From: Lachnospiraceae bacterium
GTDB lineage: Bacteria > Bacillota > Clostridia > Lachnospirales > Lachnospiraceae
Length of the DNA: 38,568 nt
Assembly: GCA_017457865.1 (NCBI GenBank)
Contig: JAFTGN010000092.1
Location: 1-38,568, forward strand
Reading direction: 5' to 3'
Shown piece by piece: positions 32,905-38,568 of this stretch (position 1 is its first letter; every line of letters starts with the position of its first letter). Below the pieces are notes generated by a model. That model was given only the letters and a program-made list of their open reading frames with translations, did not search any database and was not told the origin of the DNA. Position numbers and translations under genes: made by a program.

Positions 32905-33296
32905 TGTTCGGTATGGATCTGAGCGTGTTTTTGGTGATTTTTATGGTTTTGAGGACGAGATTGCTTTACATTTGGGAATTTGTATAGTAAAATGAGGATG
33001 ATAACAGTGGCGTGCATTTCATGGAACATGATCAATGAGGAGGAAATGTAAATCTTTAAGAAACCATACAGTCTTGCAAACAACTTACGGACAAGCCATT
33101 GTTGATCCGTCTGGATTTTGGCAATGACTCAATTGATCATGCTGCGGTTCTCGTGGAAGAAGGATGCTTTTTCATTATCAAGCGAAATTTCCACTGTGAA
33201 AGCAAAGATGTTATTGAATTTGAACCCCAATGGGAATCATTTTATACAGCGCAATCAGAATTTCTGGTTGCGTTGTACACTATCATTAGGTGAAGT
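32905..33296 (+). pseudogene. Decayed IS1380-type transposase fragment
   Basis: The frame at 33060-33296 reads ETIQSCKQLTDKPLLIRLDF, then GNDSIDH, VEEGCFFIIKRNFHCES. This matches the remembered IS1380-family block (FLKETI...LTDKPLLVRLDSGNDS, then GCYFIIKRNLRKES). Upstream, in other frames, MDLSVF-like, YGF and HFMEH-like pieces suggest the preceding transposase region with frameshifts and stops (TAA at 33057). No intact ORF or terminal inverted repeats were found. The stretch 32800-32905 holds only a few weak AT-rich sequences. The fragment ends at the start of the CsoR-type gene. Confidence 0.6.
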
Positions 33297-33614
33297 ATGG
33301 CAGAGCAGAACATGGAATGTGTAACCAAATCACATCCTCATGGACACACCCACAGTCATCAGCAGACAAAAGCGGTTTTGAATCGCCTGTCCAGGGCAAT
33401 TGGGCATTTGGAAAAGGTGAAACAAATGGTGGAAGCCGGAGAAGACTGCAGCGATGTGTTGATTCAACTGGCAGCGGTGAAATCCGCGATCAACAACACG
33501 GGTAAGGTGATTTTAAAAGATCACATAGAGCATTGCATTGTGCATGCCATAGAAGAGGGTGATCATGAGATGATTGAAGAACTGAACAGGGCGATTGATC
33601 AGTTCATGAAATAA
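33297..33614 (+). CDS. Metal-sensing repressor, CsoR/RcnR family (DUF156)
   Basis: A 105-residue all-helical repressor. The metal or sulfur sensor ligands follow the CsoR spacing exactly: Cys51, His76, Cys80 (EDCSDV, DHIEHC). The N-terminus carries an extra His-rich tail (HPHGHTHSH) that could bind metal. These proteins repress copper, nickel/cobalt, formaldehyde or persulfide genes; here no transporter is adjacent, so the ligand is uncertain. ATG 33297 has a weak site (AGGTGAAG), part of which lies in the transposase remnant. An ATG at 33312 is an alternative. The aminotransferase gene starts 20 bp after the stop. Confidence 0.9.
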   Translation: MAEQNMECVTKSHPHGHTHSHQQTKAVLNRLSRAIGHLEKVKQMVEAGEDCSDVLIQLAAVKSAINNTGKVILKDHIEHCIVHAIEEGDHEMIEELNRAIDQFMK

Positions 33615-33634
33615 AACACAATGGAGCAAGGATT

Positions 33635-34828
33635 ATGTTTAATGAAAAATTTGTAGAAATGACACAGCATGGAAGTGCAATCCGTGCTATGTTTATGTAT
33701 GGATTGGAGCGTGCCAAAGTAGTTGGTCCGGAAAATGTATTTGATTTCAGCTTAGGGAATCCAAGTGTACCGGCGCCGGAATGTTTCAATCAGTCCATTC
33801 AGAATATTTTAGAAGAAATGGATCCGGTGGCAGTACATGGGTATAGTCCGGCCAATGGTTTGGATGTGGCAAGACTTGCCATTGTAGAGGATTTGAACAG
33901 ACGATTTGGAACCAATTACGGTATTAACAATATTTTTATGGCGGTCAGCGCAGCAGGCGCATTGGCACATGCGCTTCGGGCAGTGATTCTGGAAGAGGGA
34001 GATGAGATTATCACATTTGCTCCCTATTTCCCAGAATATATGCAGTATGTGACGGGGGCAGGAGGAAAGCTGGTGGCAGTGCCGGCCAATACTGAAACCC
34101 TGCAGATCAACTTTGAGGCATTTGAACAGATGCTGAATCCAAAGGTGAGAGCCGTTTTGATCAACACCCCAAACAACCCATCGGGCGTAGTATATTCCAC
34201 AGAAACGATCACTCGTCTGGCAGAAGTTTTGGAACAAAAACAGAAGGAATACGGGCATTCCATCTACATTATTTCAGATGAGCCGTACCGTGAACTGGTA
34301 TTTTCCGGCGTAGATGCTCCTTTTGTGGCAAAGTTTTATGCCAATACGATGATTTGCTATTCCTACAGCAAATCTATGTCTGTACCAGGGGAACGGATTG
34401 GATACGTGGTCATCAATACAGAGGCGGAGGATTATCCGTATGCAGTGGCCACATTTGCCCAGATTTCTCGTGGTATTGGTCATAATTGTCCACCTTCTCT
34501 CATGCAGCTTGCCATTGCCAGATGTGCAGGGGCAGTTTCCGATTTGTCGGTGTATGAGACAAACAAAAATATTTTATATAAAGAATTGACCAGAATGGGG
34601 TTTGACATCATTGAACCAGGTGGAACATTCTATATGTTCCCAAAAGCATTGGAAGCAGATGCAAAAGCATTTTGTGAAAAGGCAAAGGAGTTCGATCTGC
34701 TTCTGGTGCCAAGTGACAGCTTTGGCTGCCCTGGTTTTTTCCGGATCGCATATTGTTGCACCACAGAGAAAGTATTGCGTGCATTGCCGAAGTTTGAAGC
34801 AGTAGCGGAATATTATAAGAATCGGTAG
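33635..34828 (+). CDS. PLP-dependent aminotransferase, class I/II
   Basis: A 397-residue fold-type I aminotransferase. Family marks: FSLGNPSVPAPE near the start, AGALAHALRAV, NTPNNPSGVVY (substrate/PLP contacts), ISDEPYRELVF with the Asp that binds the PLP ring nitrogen, and the PLP-binding Lys in SYSKSMSVPGERIGY. Arg in FFRIAYC binds the substrate carboxylate. It resembles the aspartate/aromatic aminotransferase group; the exact substrate cannot be read from sequence. ATG 33635 follows GGAGCAAGGATT. The gene is likely co-transcribed with the CsoR-type regulator. Confidence 0.92.
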   Translation: MFNEKFVEMTQHGSAIRAMFMYGLERAKVVGPENVFDFSLGNPSVPAPECFNQSIQNILEEMDPVAVHGYSPANGLDVARLAIVEDLNRRFGTNYGINNIFMAVSAAGALAHALRAVILEEGDEIITFAPYFPEYMQYVTGAGGKLVAVPANTETLQINFEAFEQMLNPKVRAVLINTPNNPSGVVYSTETITRLAEVLEQKQKEYGHSIYIISDEPYRELVFSGVDAPFVAKFYANTMICYSYSKSMSVPGERIGYVVINTEAEDYPYAVATFAQISRGIGHNCPPSLMQLAIARCAGAVSDLSVYETNKNILYKELTRMGFDIIEPGGTFYMFPKALEADAKAFCEKAKEFDLLLVPSDSFGCPGFFRIAYCCTTEKVLRALPKFEAVAEYYKNR

Positions 34829-34840
34829 TCGTATAAAGAG

Positions 34841-34873
34841 ATGGGAAGATGCAGTAAAAATGCACCTTCCCAT
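34841..34873. terminator. Stem-loop between convergent aminotransferase and mntP genes
   Basis: ATGGGAAG-a-TGCA (34841-34853) pairs with TGCA-c-CTTCCCAT (34861-34873) with one mismatch. No T-run follows on either strand, so it may be a weak terminator or mRNA 3' stabiliser. Confidence 0.5.
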
Positions 34874-34904
34874 GTTGGGCATCAGTATTGTTTTGTGTTT
34901 TCGC

Positions 34905-35471
34905 TTATAGAAAAAGAATGCCTAGATGCTCCAATAAAATTTTTGTTCCAATTAAAATCAGGATGATACCTCCAGCTATTTCAGCTTTTGCCTGATATTT
35001 TGCACCAAATATACGTCCCAACAAAATTCCTATTGCAGAGATGATAAAGGTGGTACAACCAATGAAGGTGACAGCAGGAAGTATAGATACCTTTAAAAAA
35101 GCAAATGTTACGCCTACTGCCAGGGCATCGATGCTGGTGGCCACTGCCAAGGGCAACATAGCTTTTGGAGAAAAGTCATCGTCAACTTTTTCTTCCTCCT
35201 CTCCAAGTGCTTCTCGAATCATATTTCCTCCGATCAGGGCAAGCAGTAAAAAAGCAATCCAGTGATCCACACTTTCAATGGCAGATTGAAAACGGACGCC
35301 AAGCAGATATCCAAAGAAGGGCATCAATGCCTGGAAACCACCAAAGTACAGTCCAACCGTTAATAGATGACGGGGACAGACTTTTCGTACAGATAATCCT
35401 TTACAGACAGACACCGCAAAGGCATCCATAGACAATCCCACTGCAAGCAAAAACAATTCCCATGTGCTCAT
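34905..35471 (-). CDS. mntP: Manganese efflux pump MntP
   Basis: A 188-residue membrane protein with six helices in two inverted repeats. Each repeat has the conserved Asp: GLSMDAFAVS in helix 1 and ATSIDALAVG in helix 4. It exports Mn2+ to prevent toxicity. The start is ATG 35471 with GGAGG upstream; a longer frame to 35636 reads through the riboswitch and is not real. Expression is predicted to rise with Mn2+ through the upstream riboswitch. Confidence 0.95.
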   Translation of the reverse strand: MSTWELFLLAVGLSMDAFAVSVCKGLSVRKVCPRHLLTVGLYFGGFQALMPFFGYLLGVRFQSAIESVDHWIAFLLLALIGGNMIREALGEEEEKVDDDFSPKAMLPLAVATSIDALAVGVTFAFLKVSILPAVTFIGCTTFIISAIGILLGRIFGAKYQAKAEIAGGIILILIGTKILLEHLGILFL

Positions 35472-35538
35472 AAAATCCTCCATTCCGAAACACACAAAAG
35501 TGGTTTCTGGTTTCTTTGGTAGTGCAGAAACGGCAAAG

Positions 35539-35660
35539 AAAAAAGACCTACCTGTCCCTGCACAGATAAGTCTCGTCATTTCATACAAAGCCAGGAGCCT
35601 GATTCTCCAGTGTGTTGGCCTTATCACAATCCCCATTTGAATTGCCGACTACTCCCTTAT
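35539..35660 (-). promoter_or_regulatory. Manganese (yybP-ykoY) riboswitch with terminator, upstream of mntP
   Basis: Read on the minus strand: GGGAGTAG (35656-35649), a stem, CCAACACACUGG, a second GC-rich arm, then GACGAGAC (35577-35570). These are the conserved loop sequences of the Mn2+ riboswitch. The expression platform is a full terminator: GACTTATCTGT / ACAGGTAGGTC (35572-35562 with 35555-35545) followed by six T (35544-35539). Its 5' arm begins inside the GACGAGAC element, so ligand-bound aptamer should prevent the terminator and turn mntP on. mntP is a known target of this class. Confidence 0.9.
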
Positions 35661-35667
35661 TGATAGC

Positions 35668-35696
35668 ACTATATCACGAACCGTTTGATTTGTCAA
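35668..35696 (-). promoter_or_regulatory. Sigma-A promoter of mntP
   Basis: On the minus strand TTGACA (35696-35691), a 17-bp spacer and TATAGT (35673-35668). The predicted start near 35661 coincides with the first bases of the riboswitch. Confidence 0.85.
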
Positions 35697-35709
35697 TGGG
35701 TCCATTGAC
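35692..35709. promoter_or_regulatory. 18-bp palindrome covering both divergent -35 boxes
   Basis: GTCAATGG-GT-CCATTGAC is a perfect inverted repeat. It includes five of six bases of each facing -35 element, so one bound protein could affect both promoters. Alternatively it is only the consequence of two back-to-back -35 boxes. Confidence 0.5.
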
Positions 35710-35733
35710 GGAACATACCTTTTCGCTTATAAT
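35705..35733 (+). promoter_or_regulatory. Sigma-A promoter reading toward the small protein gene
   Basis: TTGACG (35705-35710), a 17-bp spacer and TATAAT (35728-35733). It leaves a leader of about 130 nt with ACTGTTCAG (35744) and CTGAATCGTTACG (35775), resembling the dispersed repeat. Confidence 0.75.
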
Positions 35734-35873
35734 AGAATTGATGACTGTTCAGTGTCTTCGCTAGATAGTGAGTTCTGAATCGTTACGAAGAAAGGATCGT
35801 GTTGTATCGGAACCATTGATTTGGTATAGCATAAGAAGATACGATGAATAGAATGAAAAGAGGGGAATTGTGT

Positions 35874-36104
35874 ATGAATCCAATGGATATTTTGAAGGCA
35901 AAAGCATCATGGGACAGATTCCAGGCTGCCCATCCCAAATTTCCGGCATTTTTAAAAGCAGTTTCTGGTGCAGTTGGGGAAAATTCTGTGATTGAAATTT
36001 CTATTACAACAGAAGATGGCAGACAGATTGCTTCAAATTTGAAAATTACTGCAGAAGACTTACAGTTGTTTCAGGAATTGAAAACACTGAAAGAAACGAT
36101 ATAA
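35874..36104 (+). CDS. Small conserved-looking protein, unknown
   Basis: A 76-residue soluble protein. The N-terminal half (DILKAKASWDRFQAAHPKFPAFLKAV) is amphipathic helical, and the rest has a beta-like segment (SVIEISITTEDGRQIASNLKIT) and an acidic helix. No metal-binding or catalytic pattern is seen. ATG 35874 is preferred to 35844 because GAGGGG sits 8 bp upstream. It is the first gene after the divergent promoter and 72 bp before a HAD phosphatase gene, with which it may be co-transcribed. I do not recognise the family. Confidence 0.7.
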   Translation: MNPMDILKAKASWDRFQAAHPKFPAFLKAVSGAVGENSVIEISITTEDGRQIASNLKITAEDLQLFQELKTLKETI

Positions 36105-36176
36105 TAAAAATTAGTTTGAAATGTATAAAAAATATATCCAAAAGAATTTTATTTCAGAAAGAAACGAAGGAAATTT

Positions 36177-36971
36177 ATGTTATTTGATGGATATTTAATT
36201 TGCACAGATTGTGATGGAACCCTGACCGATACAGAAGGCAGACTTTCAAAAGAAAATGCACATGCCATCCGTTATTTTCAGAAGCAAGGTGGACGGTTTA
36301 CACTGGCAACGGGGCGTTTTGCCAATCATCTGGAAAATTTTGCAGATCAGATGGAGATTAACGCGCCGATGATCAGTCTGAATGGAACACTATTGTACGA
36401 TACGAAACGGCAGACTGTATTGAAAGAGTGGAAGATGGCAAAGAGAGTGTGTATTCCCATTGTAGAATATGTAGTAGCTCATTGGCCAAACGTGAGAGAA
36501 TTGTGGATGAATTGTGGGCTAGAAGATGGTATTCCATTTTTTCCGGGACAGATGGATTGGCACAGTTTTGCGGAAAAGCTGCCGGAGCAGTGGTATAAGC
36601 TGGTGATGATTCAGGAAGCAGATGTGACTATGGCGTTGCAGGCAGATTTGCGGGCACGATTTGGAAAGGAGTTTCATTTTGATTCTAGCTGGCCGAATGG
36701 TCTGGAGATGCAGAGTTGTCTTTCAGGAAAAGGAGTGGCAGTGCAGTGGCTAAAGGACTATTATCAGGGGGCAGTTCATACCACCGTTTGCATAGGAGAC
36801 GCAGAAAATGATTTGAATATGCTGTCTTGTGCAGATATTTCTTATGCTGTAGCCAATGCCACCAAATCAGCCAAGCGGGTGGCAGATCGCTTAACAGTCG
36901 GCAACAATGAAGATGCGTTGGCGCATGTGATTGCAGAGCTGGAGGCGGAGATCAGAGAGAAAGGTAAGTAA
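36177..36971 (+). CDS. HAD-superfamily phosphatase, Cof/type IIB
   Basis: A 264-residue hydrolase of the Cof subfamily. Motif I is DCDGTLTD (nucleophile Asp and the Asp two residues on), motif II is TLATGRF/ISLNGT, the Lys motif is around SGKGVAVQWL, and motif IV is CIGDAENDLNMLSCAD. A type IIB cap lies between about 80 and 185. Cof proteins dephosphorylate sugar phosphates or cofactors; the substrate is not evident. ATG 36177 follows GAAGGAAATTT. aroA starts 20 bp downstream, suggesting an operon. Confidence 0.92.
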   Translation: MLFDGYLICTDCDGTLTDTEGRLSKENAHAIRYFQKQGGRFTLATGRFANHLENFADQMEINAPMISLNGTLLYDTKRQTVLKEWKMAKRVCIPIVEYVVAHWPNVRELWMNCGLEDGIPFFPGQMDWHSFAEKLPEQWYKLVMIQEADVTMALQADLRARFGKEFHFDSSWPNGLEMQSCLSGKGVAVQWLKDYYQGAVHTTVCIGDAENDLNMLSCADISYAVANATKSAKRVADRLTVGNNEDALAHVIAELEAEIREKGK

Positions 36972-36991
36972 AAATATAAAGGAACGATAGA

Positions 36992-38323
36992 ATGATGAAA
37001 CAATATCAGGTAAGAAGAATGAAAAAGGGACAGTCGTTTTGTGTGCGTGTTCCTGGTTCAAAAAGTATCACCAATCGGGCATTGCTTTTGGCTGCACAGA
37101 GTGTGGGTGTCTGTACATTGAAAGGAGTATTATTCAGCGCAGATTCCAGGACATTTTTGAACTGTCTACAGAATCTGGGTTTTGAACTGACCATTCGGGA
37201 GGCACAGCAGGAAGTGACGATTATCGGAACGGGTGGAAAGATTCCAAATTCTACTGCATCAATTTATGTGGGCAGTGCAGGAACAGCAGCTCGTTTTCTT
37301 ACTGTTTTTCTGGCAGCAGCAGGTGGGGATTATATAGTAGATGCGTCTGCCCAGATGAGAAAGAGACCTATGGAGCCGCTGATTGCAGCATTGCGGAAGG
37401 CTGGCGTGGAAATTTGCTGTCTGGAGGAGGAAGGACATTTTCCTTTTCAATTGCATTCTGCAGGTATTCAAGTGTCGGAAATGACCATTGATACTACAGT
37501 CAGCAGTCAGTTTGCCAGTGCCCTGATGATGTCTGCTGCTTTGATGAAACAGGGACTGACCATTCATTTGACTGGCGGCAGAGTGACTGGCTCCTATATC
37601 CTCATGACGCTGCATATGATGCACCAGTTTGGTATTCCGGTAGACTTGAAGGAAGGAGTGTGTAAAATTCCAGGCGGTTGTCACAGTACGTTGGAGCAAT
37701 ATCAGATTGAGCCGGATGTATCTGCGGCAGGATACTTTTTTGCGATGGCACCGCTTTTGCAAAGTTGTGTGCTGGTACAGGATGTCCATTTGGATTCCAT
37801 GCAGGGAGATATTCGTTTTCTGGATATTTGCAGGCAGTTGGGGTGTCGGATTACAGATACTTCACAAGGTGTGCAAGTAGATGGCAGAGGGGTAACAGAA
37901 TATCATGGTATTGAAGTTAATATGAAAGATTTTTCGGATCAGACACTGACACTGGCTGCCATTGCCCCTTTTGCACAGGGGGAGACAAAAATTACCGGTA
38001 TTGGACATATCAGGAAACAGGAATCAGACAGGCTGGCGGTGATTCTCACGGAGTTACAGAGAATGGGAATTGACTGTGAAGAGATCCCAGAAGAAGAGGG
38101 GATTTGCATTCATGGAGGAACGGTGCAGCCGTCTGTGGTTGAGACCTATGAAGACCATCGGGTAGCAATGGCATTTGCTCTGACTGGATTGCGGGCTGGT
38201 GGGATCACCATAGATAATCCGGATTGTTGTGCCAAAACTTTTGAAGAGTATTTTCGCGTACTGGACGAACTCATTGACCGCATTGGGGAGGAGACAGATG
38301 AAGCAGGAGAATGGACCGTGTGA
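36992..38323 (+). CDS. aroA: 3-phosphoshikimate 1-carboxyvinyltransferase (EPSP synthase)
   Basis: A 443-residue enzyme joining PEP and shikimate-3-phosphate in the shikimate pathway. Substrate motifs: PGSKSITNRALLLAA near the N-terminus, GSAGTAARFLTVFLAAAG with MRKRPMEPL, SSQFASALMM, the Asp base in MKDFSDQTLTLAAIAPFA, and AKTFEEYF near the end. One difference: the RVKE(T/S)DR block reads RKQESDR, so the Lys (Lys340 of E. coli) is Gln343. ATG 36992 follows AAAGGAACGATAG; the next codon is also ATG. It likely shares a transcript with the HAD gene, and its end overlaps the next small gene by 26 bp. Confidence 0.96.
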   Translation: MMKQYQVRRMKKGQSFCVRVPGSKSITNRALLLAAQSVGVCTLKGVLFSADSRTFLNCLQNLGFELTIREAQQEVTIIGTGGKIPNSTASIYVGSAGTAARFLTVFLAAAGGDYIVDASAQMRKRPMEPLIAALRKAGVEICCLEEEGHFPFQLHSAGIQVSEMTIDTTVSSQFASALMMSAALMKQGLTIHLTGGRVTGSYILMTLHMMHQFGIPVDLKEGVCKIPGGCHSTLEQYQIEPDVSAAGYFFAMAPLLQSCVLVQDVHLDSMQGDIRFLDICRQLGCRITDTSQGVQVDGRGVTEYHGIEVNMKDFSDQTLTLAAIAPFAQGETKITGIGHIRKQESDRLAVILTELQRMGIDCEEIPEEEGICIHGGTVQPSVVETYEDHRVAMAFALTGLRAGGITIDNPDCCAKTFEEYFRVLDELIDRIGEETDEAGEWTV

Positions 38324-38483
38324 AACATGTGTCAATTATGTATATGATGAAGAATATGAGTATTACAGCTGCCTGGTGAATCTGGATGAAGACGAGATGT
38401 ATCGCTTTCTGTCTGGAAACACACACCTTTGTCCTTATTATAAACAAGATGATGAATATGCAGTGGTAAGAAAGCAAATATAA
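38298..38483 (+). CDS. Four-Cys mini-protein (DUF6472-like)
   Basis: A 61-residue acidic protein with CETCVNYVYDEEYEYYSC and, later, HLCPYY, giving Cys8, Cys11, Cys22 (approximate) and a fourth in LCPYY, a probable zinc or metal knuckle. NLDEDEMYRFL follows the third Cys. It resembles a Lachnospiraceae family that I recall as DUF6472; function unknown. ATG 38298 has GGAGGAG just upstream and lies inside the aroA 3' end, so translation is probably coupled. After it, 38484-38568 holds a small TGCAGC/GCTGCA hairpin and AGAGGGA near the window end, perhaps the site of the next gene. Confidence 0.8.
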   Translation: MKQENGPCETCVNYVYDEEYEYYSCLVNLDEDEMYRFLSGNTHLCPYYKQDDEYAVVRKQI

Positions 38484-38568
38484 AGAGAATGCGGAAATGT
38501 TATGCAGCATAGCTGCAAATAGAATGGATACGAACAAACGAAAAACAGAATAGAAAAGAGGGATTGGA

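Noticed and set aside
32800-32995. ORF at 32783-32995 as a gene
   Set aside because: No ribosome binding site, overlaps the ABC-F start, and the sequence lies in the decayed transposase region.
33099-33293. A possible small independent gene
   Set aside because: The sequence resembles an internal part of an IS1380 transposase, and the frame continues upstream without a start, so it is treated as a pseudogene fragment.
34905-35636. Extended N-terminus for MntP up to 35636
   Set aside because: The extra part is the riboswitch; ATG 35471 has a proper GGAGG and fits the family.
1-38568. CRISPR arrays, tRNA or rRNA genes
   Set aside because: No regularly spaced direct repeats, cloverleaf sequences or rRNA signatures were seen on either strand.

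Overview
The window looks like chromosomal core DNA from a Firmicute of the class Clostridia, most likely a gut Lachnospiraceae. The basis is moderate GC, strong AGGAGG-type ribosome binding sites, sigma-A promoters (TTGNNN-16/17-TATAAT), and lineage-typical genes: single-chain PurL, a PurF-like protein starting GGFFG, DUF1846, DUF4364, and the rpmE-DUF1385-prmC-prfA block. No rRNA, tRNA, CRISPR array or intact mobile element was seen. Assignments rest on reading the sequence and remembered family features; no search was run.

Layout. 1-430: the tail of an unidentified membrane protein and a small membrane ORF, closed by a strong terminator. 437-3592: an apparent three-gene operon of two AAA ATPases that both end where the C-terminal nuclease domain of their families would begin, then a sigma-70-like protein without region 4. 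3700-11895: purL behind a structured leader, a Glu/Ser-rich lipoprotein, a PurF-like protein without the catalytic N-terminal Cys, and DUF1846. 11957-12140: a repeat made of successive palindromes, then a terminator. 12165-15062 (minus): a bifunctional penicillin-binding protein. 15304-19325: yigZ, a LytTR response regulator and short histidine kinase, then nfeD and an SPFH gene; a tandem repeat with 21-bp period, of LytTR-site type, precedes nfeD. 19578-22997: typA, an Lrp/AsnC regulator and an ECF transporter S component.

23205-26675: rho (minus) with a repeat-bearing leader of about 320 nt, then a radical SAM gene that appears to be leaderless and DUF4364. 26814-30747: rpmE, DUF1385, prmC, prfA and a methylglyoxal-synthase-fold protein lacking the catalytic residues. 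30877-32799 (minus): an ABC-F ATPase. 32905-33296: a decayed IS1380-type transposase. 33297-34828: a CsoR-type repressor and an aminotransferase. 34905-35733: mntP (minus) under a manganese (yybP-ykoY) riboswitch, with back-to-back promoters sharing an 18-bp palindrome. 35874-38483: a small unknown protein, a Cof-type HAD phosphatase, aroA and a four-Cys mini-protein.

Most genes are housekeeping: purine synthesis, translation termination and ribosome function, transcription termination, cell wall, metal homeostasis and aromatic amino acid synthesis. The points most worth a second look are the nuclease-less AAA pair with its sigma-like neighbour, the LytTR-to-NfeD/SPFH regulatory link, the catalytically dead methylglyoxal synthase fold, the PurF-like paralogue, the purL leader RNA, and two families of intergenic palindromic repeats. 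I see no single complete novel system; these are leads of different strength.
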